Origin: Brasenia schreberi
Lineage: Eukaryota > Streptophyta > Magnoliopsida > Nymphaeales > Cabombaceae
NCBI GenBank assembly: GCA_036023115.1
Contig: JAYKKT010000061.1
Location: forward strand, 16,990,501-17,054,500
DNA: 64,000 nucleotides
Reading direction: 5' to 3'
The position numbers were made by a program, and so were the translations under genes. Position 1 is the stretch's first letter. Each line of letters starts with the position of its first letter. A model generated the notes under the pieces. It ran no database searches and was not told the origin of the DNA. It saw nothing but the letters and a program-made list of their open reading frames with translations. Shown here in pieces: positions 10,880-22,022 of the stretch.

Positions 10880-11330
10880 CACGCGCATGGGTAGACGCTA
10901 TAAACAACGGTGTCCTTTAGGTAAGAAGCTCAGCAGAAAATTACGCTCGAAATAATTTGACCACAAAATCGTGTTTAAGGAAGTCTTTAATGTGAAGACG
11001 AATTTAAGATGTAATGATTGAGAGAGAGAGAGAGCTGTAAGGAAGACCGGTTTCCCTGTGGATTCTGATTCAAACACGCCAAATGCTGCATTCTCCAAAC
11101 AACCAAATCATTGCCACGATGGTATTGCAATATTTTTTTCATACAACAAATACAATTTTAAAAAAGAAGGAACTTTTCGCCAGCTATTTCTGTTTAATCG
11201 CTTGCCCTCATTTAAGAGGGAATCATTTCGACTAAGGAAGCTTCTCGGCTTATCTTCATTTCCAAGTATCGTGCTAATTAACGATATGAAAAGCTTTTAA
11301 ATGGTGATTTTAATAAGAATCTGTATATGA
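10880..11330. other. intergenic, no gene seen
   Basis: There is a short (GA)n run near 11020-11034 and short ORFs on both strands without recognisable domains. Confidence 0.4.
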
Positions 11331-11334
11331 TACA

Positions 11335-11450
11335 ATTATGCGGAGGCTGGAGACAGTTGCGTGCGTCAGGTATGGAACTCATGACCTTCAAACGGGTCAA
11401 TCTCCTAGCCAGGTGAGCTGTTGCTCTTTATGCTCGATGTTAATAAGAAA
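11335..11450 (-). repeat. tRNA-derived SINE relic
   Basis: On the minus strand AGCTCACCTGGCTAGGAG resembles an RNA polymerase III A box and GGTCATGAGTTCCATACC a B box. The same arrangement recurs at 23040-23150 and 52305-52420, also on the minus strand, so I take these as one SINE family. The body and tail are not well defined. Confidence 0.5.
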
Positions 11451-13125
11451 TTAGCAACAAATGCATTGGCAATAGAAACGCTTGGTTTGACTTTCCCAAT
11501 GGGCGGGTAGGGTACGCAATGCATCATCCCCTTTTCGGGTTTACTTCAAAGAGGATTCTGATCATCATCAACAAAAACAAATAAATAAATGACAAGAAAT
11601 TGATTTCAGGTTGCCATAAACCAACTTTGAAAGTGCTTGGTCCAACAAAGGCTCACTACCAACATATTAAATTCATTTGTTAAGTTTAATTCAATGTATG
11701 CATTAGTTGGAATTTTCTTTAAATTATTGTCATTCATTTTTTTTTAAATGGGTGAGCCTATTCCTTACCTGTTGAGGATACATACATGATTTACTGTCTC
11801 ACAACCAATATATTCCCTTCCAATCATACATGTATATTCATTATTGTCAAGGTAGATCATTATGTATTTTCTGCAACAATTTCTTATTATCCTTTTATTA
11901 GAACTGAGAAAATTCAGGAGACTGTCGTAGACATGCCAGACGAACCATACAACATACGTTTTTCATGTTCAGAAGCATGTATGTGCGCGCACATCATTTA
12001 AGTAAAGCTCCTATTCTGAATAAACCGTCGGATCTTGAATAATCCTCAGTTTACACATCATTACTCATATTTTCTGCAGTAAATTCGGAGTAAGGATCCA
12101 AAACATAGCCCACCGTTTGACCATGCTTCATCTACGTTCTGTATTCGGGTGGGGCGAAATATCTACTTAGACTCCATGTAGATCTGCTACGGGCCATTAT
12201 CAATCATGTAATAAAGAAAAGGGTACTTGTACTGAATCTTTCATGAAAATCACATCACACCAAATTTTATCTCTCGTGAGGATAAAGTTCATGGTATTTT
12301 TCATATACAGCAATGAAACTAGATGGGCAGCAACAATAGTCGGTGCATCGTCAAAATCACAACCAACAAATTGCTTATAGTTAAGGTCAAAGGATTTCCA
12401 TTTACTATGCGTTACTTTTGATCTAAGCCAAAACCCGAATCCGCATACTGCTTCGTTAATCAGACCCGAAACATCAGACGATCATTGTATATATCCAAAA
12501 GAAGCTGAATATGATGGATCTACTCATTAGTCATCAGATATCTCTTGCAGTTACATCCCAAACGATGCACTGTAAGGTAAATCGTCTAATGAACCACCCG
12601 TCTGGCAAGCGATGTTATGAAGATGCACATGGACATGCCATAGAGAAACATGGTTTTGGTTTTATCATATATAATGTTAATTGGAGACTCCCATTTGATT
12701 TTGGTCGCTAGATTATATTCGCCGTCTTATTTTGTGACAATTTAGCATTCTATCATGTGCTTAAGCCATACAGAAACGGTATTTTATGTAGAAATTCGTT
12801 TAGGGTGGGGTGAAGTATGTATTGCACCTTAGATTAAACGTGGCTATAGCTTTTCTATTGATTTTTTTAAGTTTGAGGTTTGAAAGCCCCACCTTGGCTC
12901 ATTTTAGATCCACCACTGCACATGTATGCGTTCTGTATCCTCACGACAAAGTTCGGCTAATTTATTCATAACGTTTAACTTAGAATTGGCTAGCTTATAA
13001 CTTTACATTTCTTTGTTCATGTCATCACCACGGTATGTTAAATGATCTCATAATCCATACAATCAACTCGAGATAACATGTATTTTTTGCATACGTGAAA
13101 TCATAATCCTTTACGAGTCACGTAT
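11450..13125. other. intergenic, no gene supported
   Basis: The ORFs here are short and match nothing I know. A microsatellite-poor, moderately AT-rich stretch with no clear transposon ends. Confidence 0.4.
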
Positions 13126-13128
13126 CCC

Positions 13129-13575
13129 TTATTTTTTCAAAACTCTACCTCTTACCAATTTATCCCAGTAAGGTTCAAGTCGAAGCCAGGTATAAAAGCT
13201 GTATTTGTCCCAATAAGGTTCAAGTCGAGGCCAGGTATAGTTGTTTTTACCTTGTACCCATTGAGAAAAAGAGAACCCAAACCTGTATCTATCCCAGTAA
13301 TGTTCGAGTGAAGGCCAGGTATAGTTATCCTCGTCCCCAACCCGCGCCGTTGCCATCGCGATGGTAAGTGAATCCTTGAAGGGAAAGGAATGGGTGGCAC
13401 TCGGCTCTTTTAAGAAATAGTCAATTATATTTTCACGCCGGGATCTGCGTGACAGAAACTCTTTACCCGCATGATCAAGCTTCGGACGGTAAATAAATCG
13501 GGAAAAGCTGAATAAGAGAAATGTCAATGCATGCATGATCTGAGTGCCGGTACGAGCCGCGCGCGCACACACCAT
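13129..13575 (-). CDS. hypothetical ORF of 148 aa with a repeated YTWP-x-LE-x-YWD motif
   Basis: The frame is open from an ATG at 13575 to 13129. The C-terminal half carries three versions of one motif: NYTWPSLEHYWDRY, NYTWPRLEPYWDKY and YTWLRLEPYWDKL. The DNA shows the same three-fold duplication around 13166, 13208 and 13293, with the block 'aggttcaagtcgargccagg'. The N-terminal half has a hydrophobic run (ALTFLLFSFSRFIY). I do not recognise a family. It may be a young local duplication in non-coding DNA that happens to stay open. The differences between copies are mostly changes that keep the reading frame, which is weak support for coding. No TATA box or intron was assigned. Confidence 0.25.
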   Translation of the reverse strand: MVCARAARTGTQIMHALTFLLFSFSRFIYRPKLDHAGKEFLSRRSRRENIIDYFLKEPSATHSFPFKDSLTIAMATARVGDEDNYTWPSLEHYWDRYRFGFSFSQWVQGKNNYTWPRLEPYWDKYSFYTWLRLEPYWDKLVRGRVLKK

Positions 13576-15200
13576 CCCGCTGCAATCGAGCGTTCACTGC
13601 CACGGCCTCTCTCTCTCACGAGCCACTGCAACTGCCACAGCCTTTGCCTCCCGCCATTTCAGTATCGTGTCAATTGACACGATTGCCCTCACTTGTATCA
13701 CCTGATTTACCCCGAGGCCTTTGCGTCTATATATGTAGCTTGCCGGAAATCAGGGATTGGAGTTTCGTGTTCATGTTGTGTTGTTTCGTTTTCATGACAC
13801 AAACATGCCAGCCTGATTCTTTTTGGGTTGTGTTCATGTCGGTTGTTAGTACGCATCATGTCTCAAAATTTTTGCCAGTTTCATGTTTTGGCTCATACAT
13901 GTGTTATTATGTTATTTCTTCTGCGTAAAAAGCTTTCAACTAAAACATGTCACGCGGTATGAAGTATTTCGGGTTACTATTGGATTTGGTGGGCAAGTAG
14001 TGAATCCTTCTAATTGGTGCCCTTAATGGCGTTTGAATTTGGAATATCAATTTTGAATGCGTAACCCCATTCTTTAATGACTAACCGAATTACACAAAAC
14101 ATAAAATATACCATAACCAAAGGCACGTTATCCAAAGTATTGAGATTCATATGCAAAAATCAAATTTACAAATCCAAATCGGAACCTAATTTCCTTACCA
14201 AACACAACTAACTGAGCTCGAACGTGGATCACCCTGGACTAATCCAGATATAGATTCCATTATCGAATCGGATATGTCTTTCATGTAATTGGGAGTGTCA
14301 CACTGCAAAAAGAGTCCAAATAGACAGCTACTTATCTGAACAATCGGATCCGTGCTAGCAAATGAGACGTGTTCTGCCAAATAAGAATCATATATGAGTT
14401 GTTGAAATGCGTGCTTCAGTTCTTGTTATGAGGAATATTCTTGGTATAACAGATGAGAGAAATTTGAACATTTTTATTATGAACTTGGACACACTTGCCA
14501 AGGAACAAAACAAGTCGGCTGTCGACAGGTGGGATTCAGGTAAGATCTTAGCATTGCTGTATCCGATTTACCTGATTTTGCATAATCAGATCTGCATTTC
14601 AACCCGGATTTGGGTTTTGAAAAACATTAAGAACCGAATCCGAGTTATTTATACGATAAGGTTGATTTATATAATAACCTAATCAAGTTCAGATTATCCA
14701 TCTGCCCGACCCAGTTGCAGAAATTGAAAACTGAATCCAAATGCATCTGTTAAGTTGTTCCGCATTTTGTGTTTGGGTCCAAATACTCGGAGCCGGGTTC
14801 AAAGTCAAATTACAATTTTGAATGTGATCCATTATCATACGTAGCACACGTGACAATCGATACATGTATTTAACTATGTCGAAAAAGGTCAAAATGTGTT
14901 CTAAATCTAAGAATTGCCCAAAACCAGATTGTTGCTAAGGTTGCTTCAGCTCAGATGTCAAGCAATGTATGATTTGACCTGCTCCAAAATGACAGATTGT
15001 GCTGTTGTTGGTGCATAGAAGGCGAGCTTGTATTGTAATTTTTACCTGCCTCACGGGTACCTACACCGTCCTACGTGGGGCGGGCTCTCAAGGGAAAAAA
15101 ACCAGGCTCACTGTGGGTAGGGTAGCAAAGACTGGTAGAGCTTAAGTTAAATTCATGTCCCCCCACCAAATATATTTTATTTATATATATTCATATTACA
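13576..15200. other. intergenic, no gene seen
   Basis: Only short ORFs without domains. 13600-13640 has a CT-rich run near the start of the minus-strand ORF. Confidence 0.4.
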
Positions 15201-15207
15201 AGAAGCT

Positions 15208-15402
15208 GCTATATAATAACATATTTAAGTGCTAGTAAATCCAAACAAATGTTAACCATTATTTTTTATGATGAATAATTGAAATTTAAATCTAAAAGTA
15301 AATATTTTTTAAATTTAAATTTCAATCATCCATCACTAAAGATAAATTATTGAAATTTGTTTGGATTTGCTAGCACTTAAGTGTGCTATTACATACCAGT
15401 TT
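15208..15402. mobile_element. MITE with inverted repeats of about 40 bp
   Basis: The left arm reads TTTAAGTGCTAGTAAATCC followed by AAACAAAT. The right arm is ATTTGTTTGG followed by ATTTGCTAGCACTTAAG, its reverse complement with few mismatches. The outer parts, ATATAATAAC on the left and GTGCTATTACATA on the right, also pair loosely. The interior is AT-rich and itself partly self-complementary (GAAATTTAAAT against ATTTAAATTTC). There is no coding sequence. The family cannot be named from this alone. Confidence 0.7.
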
Positions 15403-15489
15403 TCTATATATTACATGCATATATATATATATATATAATATATTTAATGTAATATGTATATATACATATGTGTATATATAAAGAGAGAG

Positions 15490-15740
15490 TGGGGTAGACA
15501 ATCTCCCATGCTAGGTATTACTTGATCATCACCACCATCCGTATGATCAATCGGACGGTGGTGATCAAAACATCCATCTCGAGATGCATCTTATGCACTC
15601 GTTAAATGGTCTCAAACTTTGTACTGATGTTGATGAGTAAGTCGATCTACATCGTCCATGCAATCACACGAACTACGCCAATAGACTAGTAAAATTTTAC
15701 TTAAAAAGGTGTCTAACATCCCATAGTTTCTCCCTCTCTA
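15490..15740. repeat. possible MITE or foldback element with GATCATCACCACC stem
   Basis: TGATCATCACCACCATCCG at about 15522 pairs with CGGACGGTGGTGATCA at about 15551 around a ten-base loop. Flanking sequence up to about 15740 looks like the non-coding body of a small element, and the outer ends are not clear. Confidence 0.35.
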
Positions 15741-16319
15741 TATATCACTTCTAATTACATAGTTTAGAATATCATAAAGTAAAATTTATATTTTATGTAA
15801 ATATATGGTATTAATTTTTTTTAATTTACATTTTTTATAGGTTGAAGCCGGGGAGAACGGAGTGAGGTCTAATAGGCTCTTTTCAGTGTGGGGCGGGTGT
15901 GGATGGAGGAAAACCCGCTCTTACCTGCCCCATTGCCACCTCTAGTTTATGTTGGGTCTTAATCCTTTATGTTTTCTTTTCTCAAGTCTTGTAAGCCCAA
16001 CAGCCTGATGCTACAGTAACAAAAGCGTATTGGCAAACCAACTTATTAGGATATGAGCTGATCCGAACTAGGAGTAAGCTGATCCTTGCCCTAAAAGGAG
16101 GGGTTGGTTTGTAGTTGTTGGCTGGTCCTGCATCCTATCTCGGTCTGGTTGTGGCAAAGACGTGCAATGTATGGAATGAACCAACTTAAAGTAACGGCAA
16201 TGGGCTTGATGCCTCAAGAAGGCTTTTTGCTTCTTTTAAAACAAAAGAAGTGTGTGTGTGTGTATGCAGGCACACACTTTATTTCAGTGAACAACAAAAG
16301 GACTTATTAAGACATGACA

Positions 16320-16505
16320 ACTACATGTACTTAAGGCGATAACCCACCTGGCAGGACTCTCGACTCTCTGAAGGCTGACCATGAGCTCGATTCTCAGGGT
16401 GTGGAGGTGCAAATACCGTGGCACCGATGGATTAGCACAGTGGATTTGGGTCTCAGCTACTAGACGAGAAATATTCAGGGGTTCAACTCTAAACAAAAGC
16501 TCAAT
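16320..16505 (+). repeat. two tRNA-like stretches, probable SINE relics
   Basis: GATAACCCACCTGG followed by GAGCTCGATTCTCAG, and then TGGATTAGCACAGTGG followed by GGGGTTCAACTC, have the order and spacing of pol III A and B boxes. Neither folds into a full tRNA with an acceptor stem that I can see. Confidence 0.35.
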
Positions 16506-16745
16506 ATTCAGCATTATTTGCTTCCATGGCAGTTAGAAGCAGACAGATGTGCATAACTCTCTTAATGTTCGCCTTGATGTATATATACCCTTTATAGCAA
16601 ATTTGTGTACGCATACACTTTGAAAAAAAAATTAAAAAGGATGGTTACTTTTATAGTTAACCGCCCAATTGAGCTTGTTAAAACAAAAGCTGACATACAT
16701 GCGAATGATTTCTCATAACATGAGGATACATATGATCAATAAGAG

Positions 16746-16746
<1 letters not shown>

Positions 16747-16779
<33 letters not shown>

Positions 16780-16780
16780 T
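16747..16780. repeat. (CT)n(AT)n microsatellite
   Basis: A run of CT dinucleotides passes directly into a run of TA dinucleotides. Confidence 0.9.
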
Positions 16781-17071
16781 ATATTGAGTCGAACCGGAAG
16801 GTCACGGGGTCCTTGAGCGGCTGGTCCTCCTACATCAGTTCCCCAGGGTGGAGCGTATATGGAGAATTTGCAAGGGGTCCCTGACTCATCTAGGGAGAAT
16901 ATATATGAAACGGCTTCTTAAATCACGCATGTTTTGCCTAAGTAAATCTCGAAAACACACTGGGCATTATCGGTTGAAAATCCGTACGTCTTTCCTGACA
17001 AGGCCCTCAGAAAATGAGTATAATCCCATTCTACCCTTTAATAAAGATTGTGCTTGGTTCGTCCTCTGCCC

Positions 17072-17078
17072 TTTAAAA
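17072..17078 (+). promoter_or_regulatory. possible TATA-like box of the TORTIFOLIA1-like gene
   Basis: TTTAAAA lies about 120 bp before the main ATG, followed by a CT-rich stretch (TCTACTCCTCTTCCTACACCC) typical of a plant leader. It is a placement guess, since no transcript start is visible. Confidence 0.3.
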
Positions 17079-17190
17079 CCCCAGTGACTGTCTACTCCTC
17101 TTCCTACACCCTCCACCACGCCGCTCCGGCGACTGGCAAATTTCACCGGCGAAGAATTCCGGCATCTTATTTGGTCGGAACTCCAAACTG

Positions 17191-17196
17191 ATGTGA
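17191..17196 (+). promoter_or_regulatory. start-stop upstream ORF (ATGTGA)
   Basis: ATG followed at once by TGA, then two bases (CA) and the main ATG at 17199. If this ATG is in the mRNA, ribosomes starting here would terminate immediately beside the true start. Such AUG-stop elements are known to stall ribosomes in some plant leaders, for example AUGUAA in the NIP5;1 boron transporter mRNA. Whether it acts here is inference. Confidence 0.5.
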
Positions 17197-17198
17197 CA

Positions 17199-20100
17199 AT
17201 GCCGGCTGAACCCATCATGTTCCCGGCGAGCTTCGCGCCCAGACAAGCCGGAAAGCGGCCTGCTCAAACGCTGCAGCAAGCGATTCACGAGCTAAGGCAG
17301 CGCACAGCTGTCTGCCTGAACAAGCTCTCAGACCGGGACACCTTTCAACTCGCGTCGGCCGAACTCGATTCGCTCGCTCGATCCCTCACCCCGGACTTCT
17401 TCTCCCCTTTCCTGTCATGCCTTTCGGAAACAGATCCGGACCATAAGGGCCCGGTTCGCCGGGAGTGCGTGCGCCTCCTCGCAGCCATGGCTGAGTCGCA
17501 CGGCGACGCGCTCGCTGGATTCGTTCCCAAGATGATAGCCGCCGTCGTCCGGCAGCTCAAGGACGCCGACTCGGGAGTCCGAGCCGTGTGTGCCGACGCC
17601 GTCCAAGCGATGGCGGAGCGGGTGACTCGGGTTCCCGTAGCGGTGATCCTCAAGCCTTTGTCCGATTCGCTCGGAGAGCAAGGCTACGCCGTACAGGCCG
17701 GTTCGGCCATGTGTCTCGTATCCGCCATCGATGGATCGCCCGATCCGGATCCTTCCTACCTTGAAAGAATGGTTCCCAGAGTGGTGAAGCTTCTGGCAAG
17801 CCAGAGCTTCAAGGCGAAGGCCGCCCTTTTGGCGGTAGCCGGATCGATCATCAACGCCGGTGCTGCGAAAAGCCAGCCGGTGCTCGCTGCGCTCGTTCCG
17901 GCCATGGCGGAGTGCCTGAAGAGCAGCGATTGGGCAACCAGGAAGGCTGCAGCGGAGGCGATCTCGCAGCTGGCCACCATGGAAGGCGACGCGGCCGCGG
18001 AGTTCCGGTCGCGGTGCGTTGACTCGCTGGAATTATGTCGCTTTGATAAGGTTGGGACCGAATCGGATTTATCCAAGTTATTGTTCCCGTTCTTCTTTCC
18101 TGAGTCTTTTTTGGGTTTGTTCTAGATCTGATCGGTGACAAGTTTGATCCATATTTCGGGATTTTGCAAATTTTCTTTTCGGCTTTTGGTGAAGTGGAAC
18201 TCTCTTAGATTTGATGGTGGTGTTGTCGTTACTGTGTTTGGGTGGGTTCTCACGTTCCGTACATTTAATTCATAAGATCAAGGCATTATTTTTCGTAAAT
18301 TGGGATCTGGTCCTATGGTCCTACTACTAATCGGGGCTAAATTCTCAATTCTATTTATCCAGAAAAAATGGATAATTCCACATGGTTGCAAGATACCTAG
18401 ATTTTAGATCTCTTTTTTTATTTGATTCTCTAAGTGTTTGATTGTTCCTGAAGTTGATGTAAGAATGTTTTGGATTTGCATTCTGACCAAAACCAAAAGC
18501 AAAACCGAGCTTTTTCTCACACTATGTTGGGTAGGCTTCGCGGATCCTTGGTTGTCGTTGAGCGCGACTTTATTCTTCGTTGAATCCACATTATTTTTCT
18601 TTGAGCTTTATTAATTTGGAATCCTGCGAGTGGATTTCTTTGCTCCGTTGGTGCTTGGGAAATTGGGATCTTGATATTTGCTATTTCTGAACCATAATTT
18701 GATATGTGAAGACAGACGGTTAGAGCGTTTGAGCGGCATTGTTGGATATATTCTCGGAATTGGCTTATTTGAGATACTCGATCAAGTCCCGTTAGATCAC
18801 TGTAACTAATGTTTCGTTGTTTTCTGAGAGATTTATGTCTCCTTCGGTATGCTTTTCTTGATGTACCATTTTATTGGCCTTTTTCGGTACTCAGATCCTT
18901 TGTCGGTTCCTTTGTACTTATGCTTGCTTGTATCTGCTGCTTAATCAAAATCAGATGCGCCTTGATCTCATACTTCGGTAATGATTTTCTTTTTCTCTAA
19001 CATTATATGTATTTTAATTGATGACATCAGGTGAAACACGTACGAGATTCAGTAAATCAGGCATTGGATGCATATAAGAATGTCTTTAATGAGTCTGAGG
19101 AAAATTCTCCATCGAAAGGTATTGCTGTCGATTCACACTGGAGTCTCTAGTTTGAAAGGATTTGATGGTATCGATACTTGTTCTTTCTCTTTTGCTGTTG
19201 TGGTCCTGCGTGACTGATACTGACTTTGAATCATTAAGGGCCTTGTTAGTACCTGTCGAATTCAATCATGTAGGATCTTCTAATGGATGCCAATTGCCGT
19301 GGGGACTGGGAACTCAAATTCAAATTCTCTTAAAAAATTTGTAATTTCCAGAGTAAATTTGCTATTTTCCAAACTTATTAATTTCAAATGCGAGTTGCAT
19401 CGTCCTTAATGAAATATGTACTTTGGTATGTATAATATTTTCGACATCTCTTTGCAGACACACATGCAGGCACGCATGCACAAGCACAAACACACACGAA
19501 TGTTGCTAGGTTGTGCTCTGTTATGGAGAAGCTGATATCTTGTCTCCTTTCTCCCTTCTGTAAACTTTGCTCTTTCAGTTTGTGATATACTAATGAACCT
19601 ATGTTAATCAGAAAGCAAAAGTGGAAGACAAAGATCAAATGATGTCAGAAGTACTAGTAAAGCTGCATCGAATTCTCCATTTCTGAGAAGAAAGGAGTTC
19701 CCAAGGAGTCAATCACCTCCAGACGCTGTATCTGCCACTGGAACGAAGAAAAAGAGTGCAATAAAAGGAAATAAATCAAACCATGGGCTTGGTAAAACTG
19801 ATAAGAGAATATCTGATTGGAAAATAGAGATTGCCGTGCCTCGAAGTCAAGGTTTTAAAGTTTGTGAAGAGGATTGTGTCCAGGAAGATGAAACTGTCCG
19901 TGGAATGAGGGACATGGACAATGTACACTCCAAGCAGTTGAGTGGAAATGGCGAAGAGAGGAGTCACAGAGCAGGTGGGAGTCGTGGGATTTCTCGCATA
20001 GTCCCATTGCATGAGAATGAGAGTTCTATCTCTACTGTTGTAGTCAGCAATGCTGTAGAGTCAGACAATAGTGAGAACGATCTGACTTTGATCCGGAGAC

Positions 20101-20978
20101 AACTCTTACAGATTGAAAATCAGCAGACTAGCTTGTTAGATCTTCTTCAGGTACGTGTACTTTGACTTCAATCAACTCAAACTTAAATTGTATTAAAGCA
20201 TTAGTAATTAACAGTTCATGTTTGGAAAGTCGTTACATATAAACGTTACATATAAACTTGCTTGGACTTTCTTTGAACTGTTCCTGCACTTTTGGAATAT
20301 GGGGACTTCCCTATGTTGGTGTTGATGCTTTAGTTGCAGATCAATTTCTACTAGTACATTAATATCCCCGAGTTAGCAATGCTCACCCAAGTTGTGATTT
20401 CAAACTAATCAGTGACAATCCGATCCTGCAGACTTTCAGGGTTCATGCAAACACTTGATTTCCTACATCTTCCTGATTAGAGCATAGGAATTTTATTTAC
20501 AAAGTTAAAGTACTGATTCTCTTACCCTTTCATCTAGATGTTGATTGGGAGCTCACAAAATGGTATGAGGTCTCTGGAGTCTAGAGTTCGTCGTCTTGAG
20601 ATGGCGCTGGATGAGATCTCACATGACTTAGCTGTATCAACGGGAAGGGTCCATGGCATTGACAACGGTGGAAACAGATGCTGCATCTTGCCAGGCACCG
20701 AGTTCCTGAGCTCAAAGTTTTGGAGGAAAGCTGAAGGAAGATATACATCAGCTAGATTCTCCGTATCTGGCACATCATCAGCTGGTCTGTACAATTCAGG
20801 GGCTAAGGAAAGCGTTGAGTCATTTAGGACGGAAAACAGAAGGTTTAGAGGTTCCGTAAATCCCCTGGCAGAGGCTCATTCTCGAGGTGTGGATGCTCTT
20901 CCTCATGATATGCCTAAGCAAGCAATTTCTATTGCAGATAGCATCAATAAATGTTCTTCCAACGCAAACATATCGTGA
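17199..20978 (+). CDS. TORTIFOLIA1-like (SPIRAL2-like) microtubule-associated protein
   Basis: Four exons with GT-AG introns: 17199-18050, 19031-19118, 19612-20150 and 20538-20978. Joined length is 1920 nt, giving 639 aa with all splice phases in register. Exon 1 is GC-rich and encodes HEAT/TOG-like helices across about residues 20-280 (LKDADSGVRAVCADAV, SSDWATRKAAAEAI), the tubulin-binding part of this family. Exon 3 is basic and serine-rich. Exon 4 starts with MLIGSSQNGMRSLESRVRRLE, the conserved late block and probable coiled coil of TORTIFOLIA1-like proteins. Proteins of this family bind cortical microtubules and affect growth handedness. The start at 17199 is the first usable ATG. The length resembles shorter family members. 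The longer ones have a further C-terminal domain, which I do not find downstream, so the 3' end is the least certain part. Confidence 0.88.
18051..19030 (+). other. intron 1 of the TORTIFOLIA1-like gene
   Basis: Donor AAG|GTTGGG and acceptor GACATCAG|GTGAAACAC. The frame stays open for about 70 bases into the intron, so a retained-intron form would add about 24 residues and end at 18125. No gene or repeat is evident in the intron. Confidence 0.85.
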
Positions 20979-21074
20979 CCCAACATGGTGAACAGGTGAT
21001 TAACCCTCATCTTTCTATTGCTTTCTTATAATTAATGTTTGAAATTCTGAAATCGAAATTTCTTCTTTAGTCTA

Positions 21075-22022
21075 TGCTTGTTGGTTAAAATGGAGAGGAG
21101 CATCAGGTATTCTTTGTGATAAGAAGATACCATTAAAGTTAAAAGGTAAATATTATAGAGCAGCAATTAGACATGCTATGTTTTATGGTTGTGAGTGTTG
21201 GGCAATTAATCATCAACATGTACAAAAGATGTCTGTGACAGAAATGAAGATATTGAGATGGATGAAGTTTATAAAAGGCATGTGTACTCAATAATATGCA
21301 TCAGAAATCAATGACACAATTGCATATTTTTCTTCCTTTACCTTTTTTAAGAGTAGAAGTAATATAGTCTCCTCATCTTTTTCAGCATATTGAGTGTTAT
21401 TCCTTTTTATGTAACCCTCATTGGAAATCGAGATATGCACAATCGGATTCTTAAGAATCCATCTTGTCGTTGATACCTTATCCAATTCTTTTCTTTTTAA
21501 AAATGAGGGTTAGAGTTTTTTCACACGCTCTCTTATCTTATGATGTTTTAGTCATGTGTAATGTGTTCTATCATTCGTATATATGTATGTATATATATAT
21601 GCATATATACATATATTGTGTGTGTACATATATAGGTCGGTGTATGCATACCACTTTGTATGCAAACCTATGGAACGACCGTTTAATTGAACGATATGAA
21701 AAAAGACCATATACATAATGAGGTTATTATAAACAAATTAGGAGTGACACCAATAGAGGATAAAATGAGAGAATATCGTTTAAGATGGTTTGAACATATA
21801 AAAAGAAGATCAGAAGAAGAACATGTAAGAAGGTATGAAAAACTAGATTTTGAAAGTATTAAAAGTAGAGGACGCCCACAAAGTGTTGGAAAGAAACAAT
21901 AAAGAATGGTCTAGCTTATTGTGAGTTAACTGTTAACATGGCACATGATAGGGCTCTGTGGAAACAAAGAATCCATGTAGCCGACACCGTCTAGTATGGG
22001 AAAAGGCTTTGTTGTTGTTGTA
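21075..22022 (+). mobile_element. RTE-type LINE, 3' end, with a 430-bp interruption
   Basis: 21080-21267 and 21700-22022 match the 3' part of the LINE at 62600-63130, starting at GGTTAAAATGGAGAGGAGC and ending at TCTAGTATGGGAAAAGGCTTT and a short (GTT)n tail. It encodes the end of the reverse transcriptase protein (LRWFEHIKRRSEEEHVRRYE). It lies about 100 bp after the stop codon of the TORTIFOLIA1-like gene, in the same orientation, so it may be in or next to that gene's 3' UTR. Confidence 0.8.
21268..21699. other. insert of unknown origin inside the LINE copy
   Basis: The LINE is colinear with its relatives on both sides, but these 430 bp are absent from the copy at 62780-62800. The insert has a TATATG-rich run (about 21577-21640). 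I see no inverted ends and no clear target duplication. Confidence 0.55.

Noticed and set aside
17345..18141. Several long minus-strand ORFs (up to 106 aa)
   Set aside because: Antisense to GC-rich exon 1 of the TORTIFOLIA1-like gene; no domain of their own.
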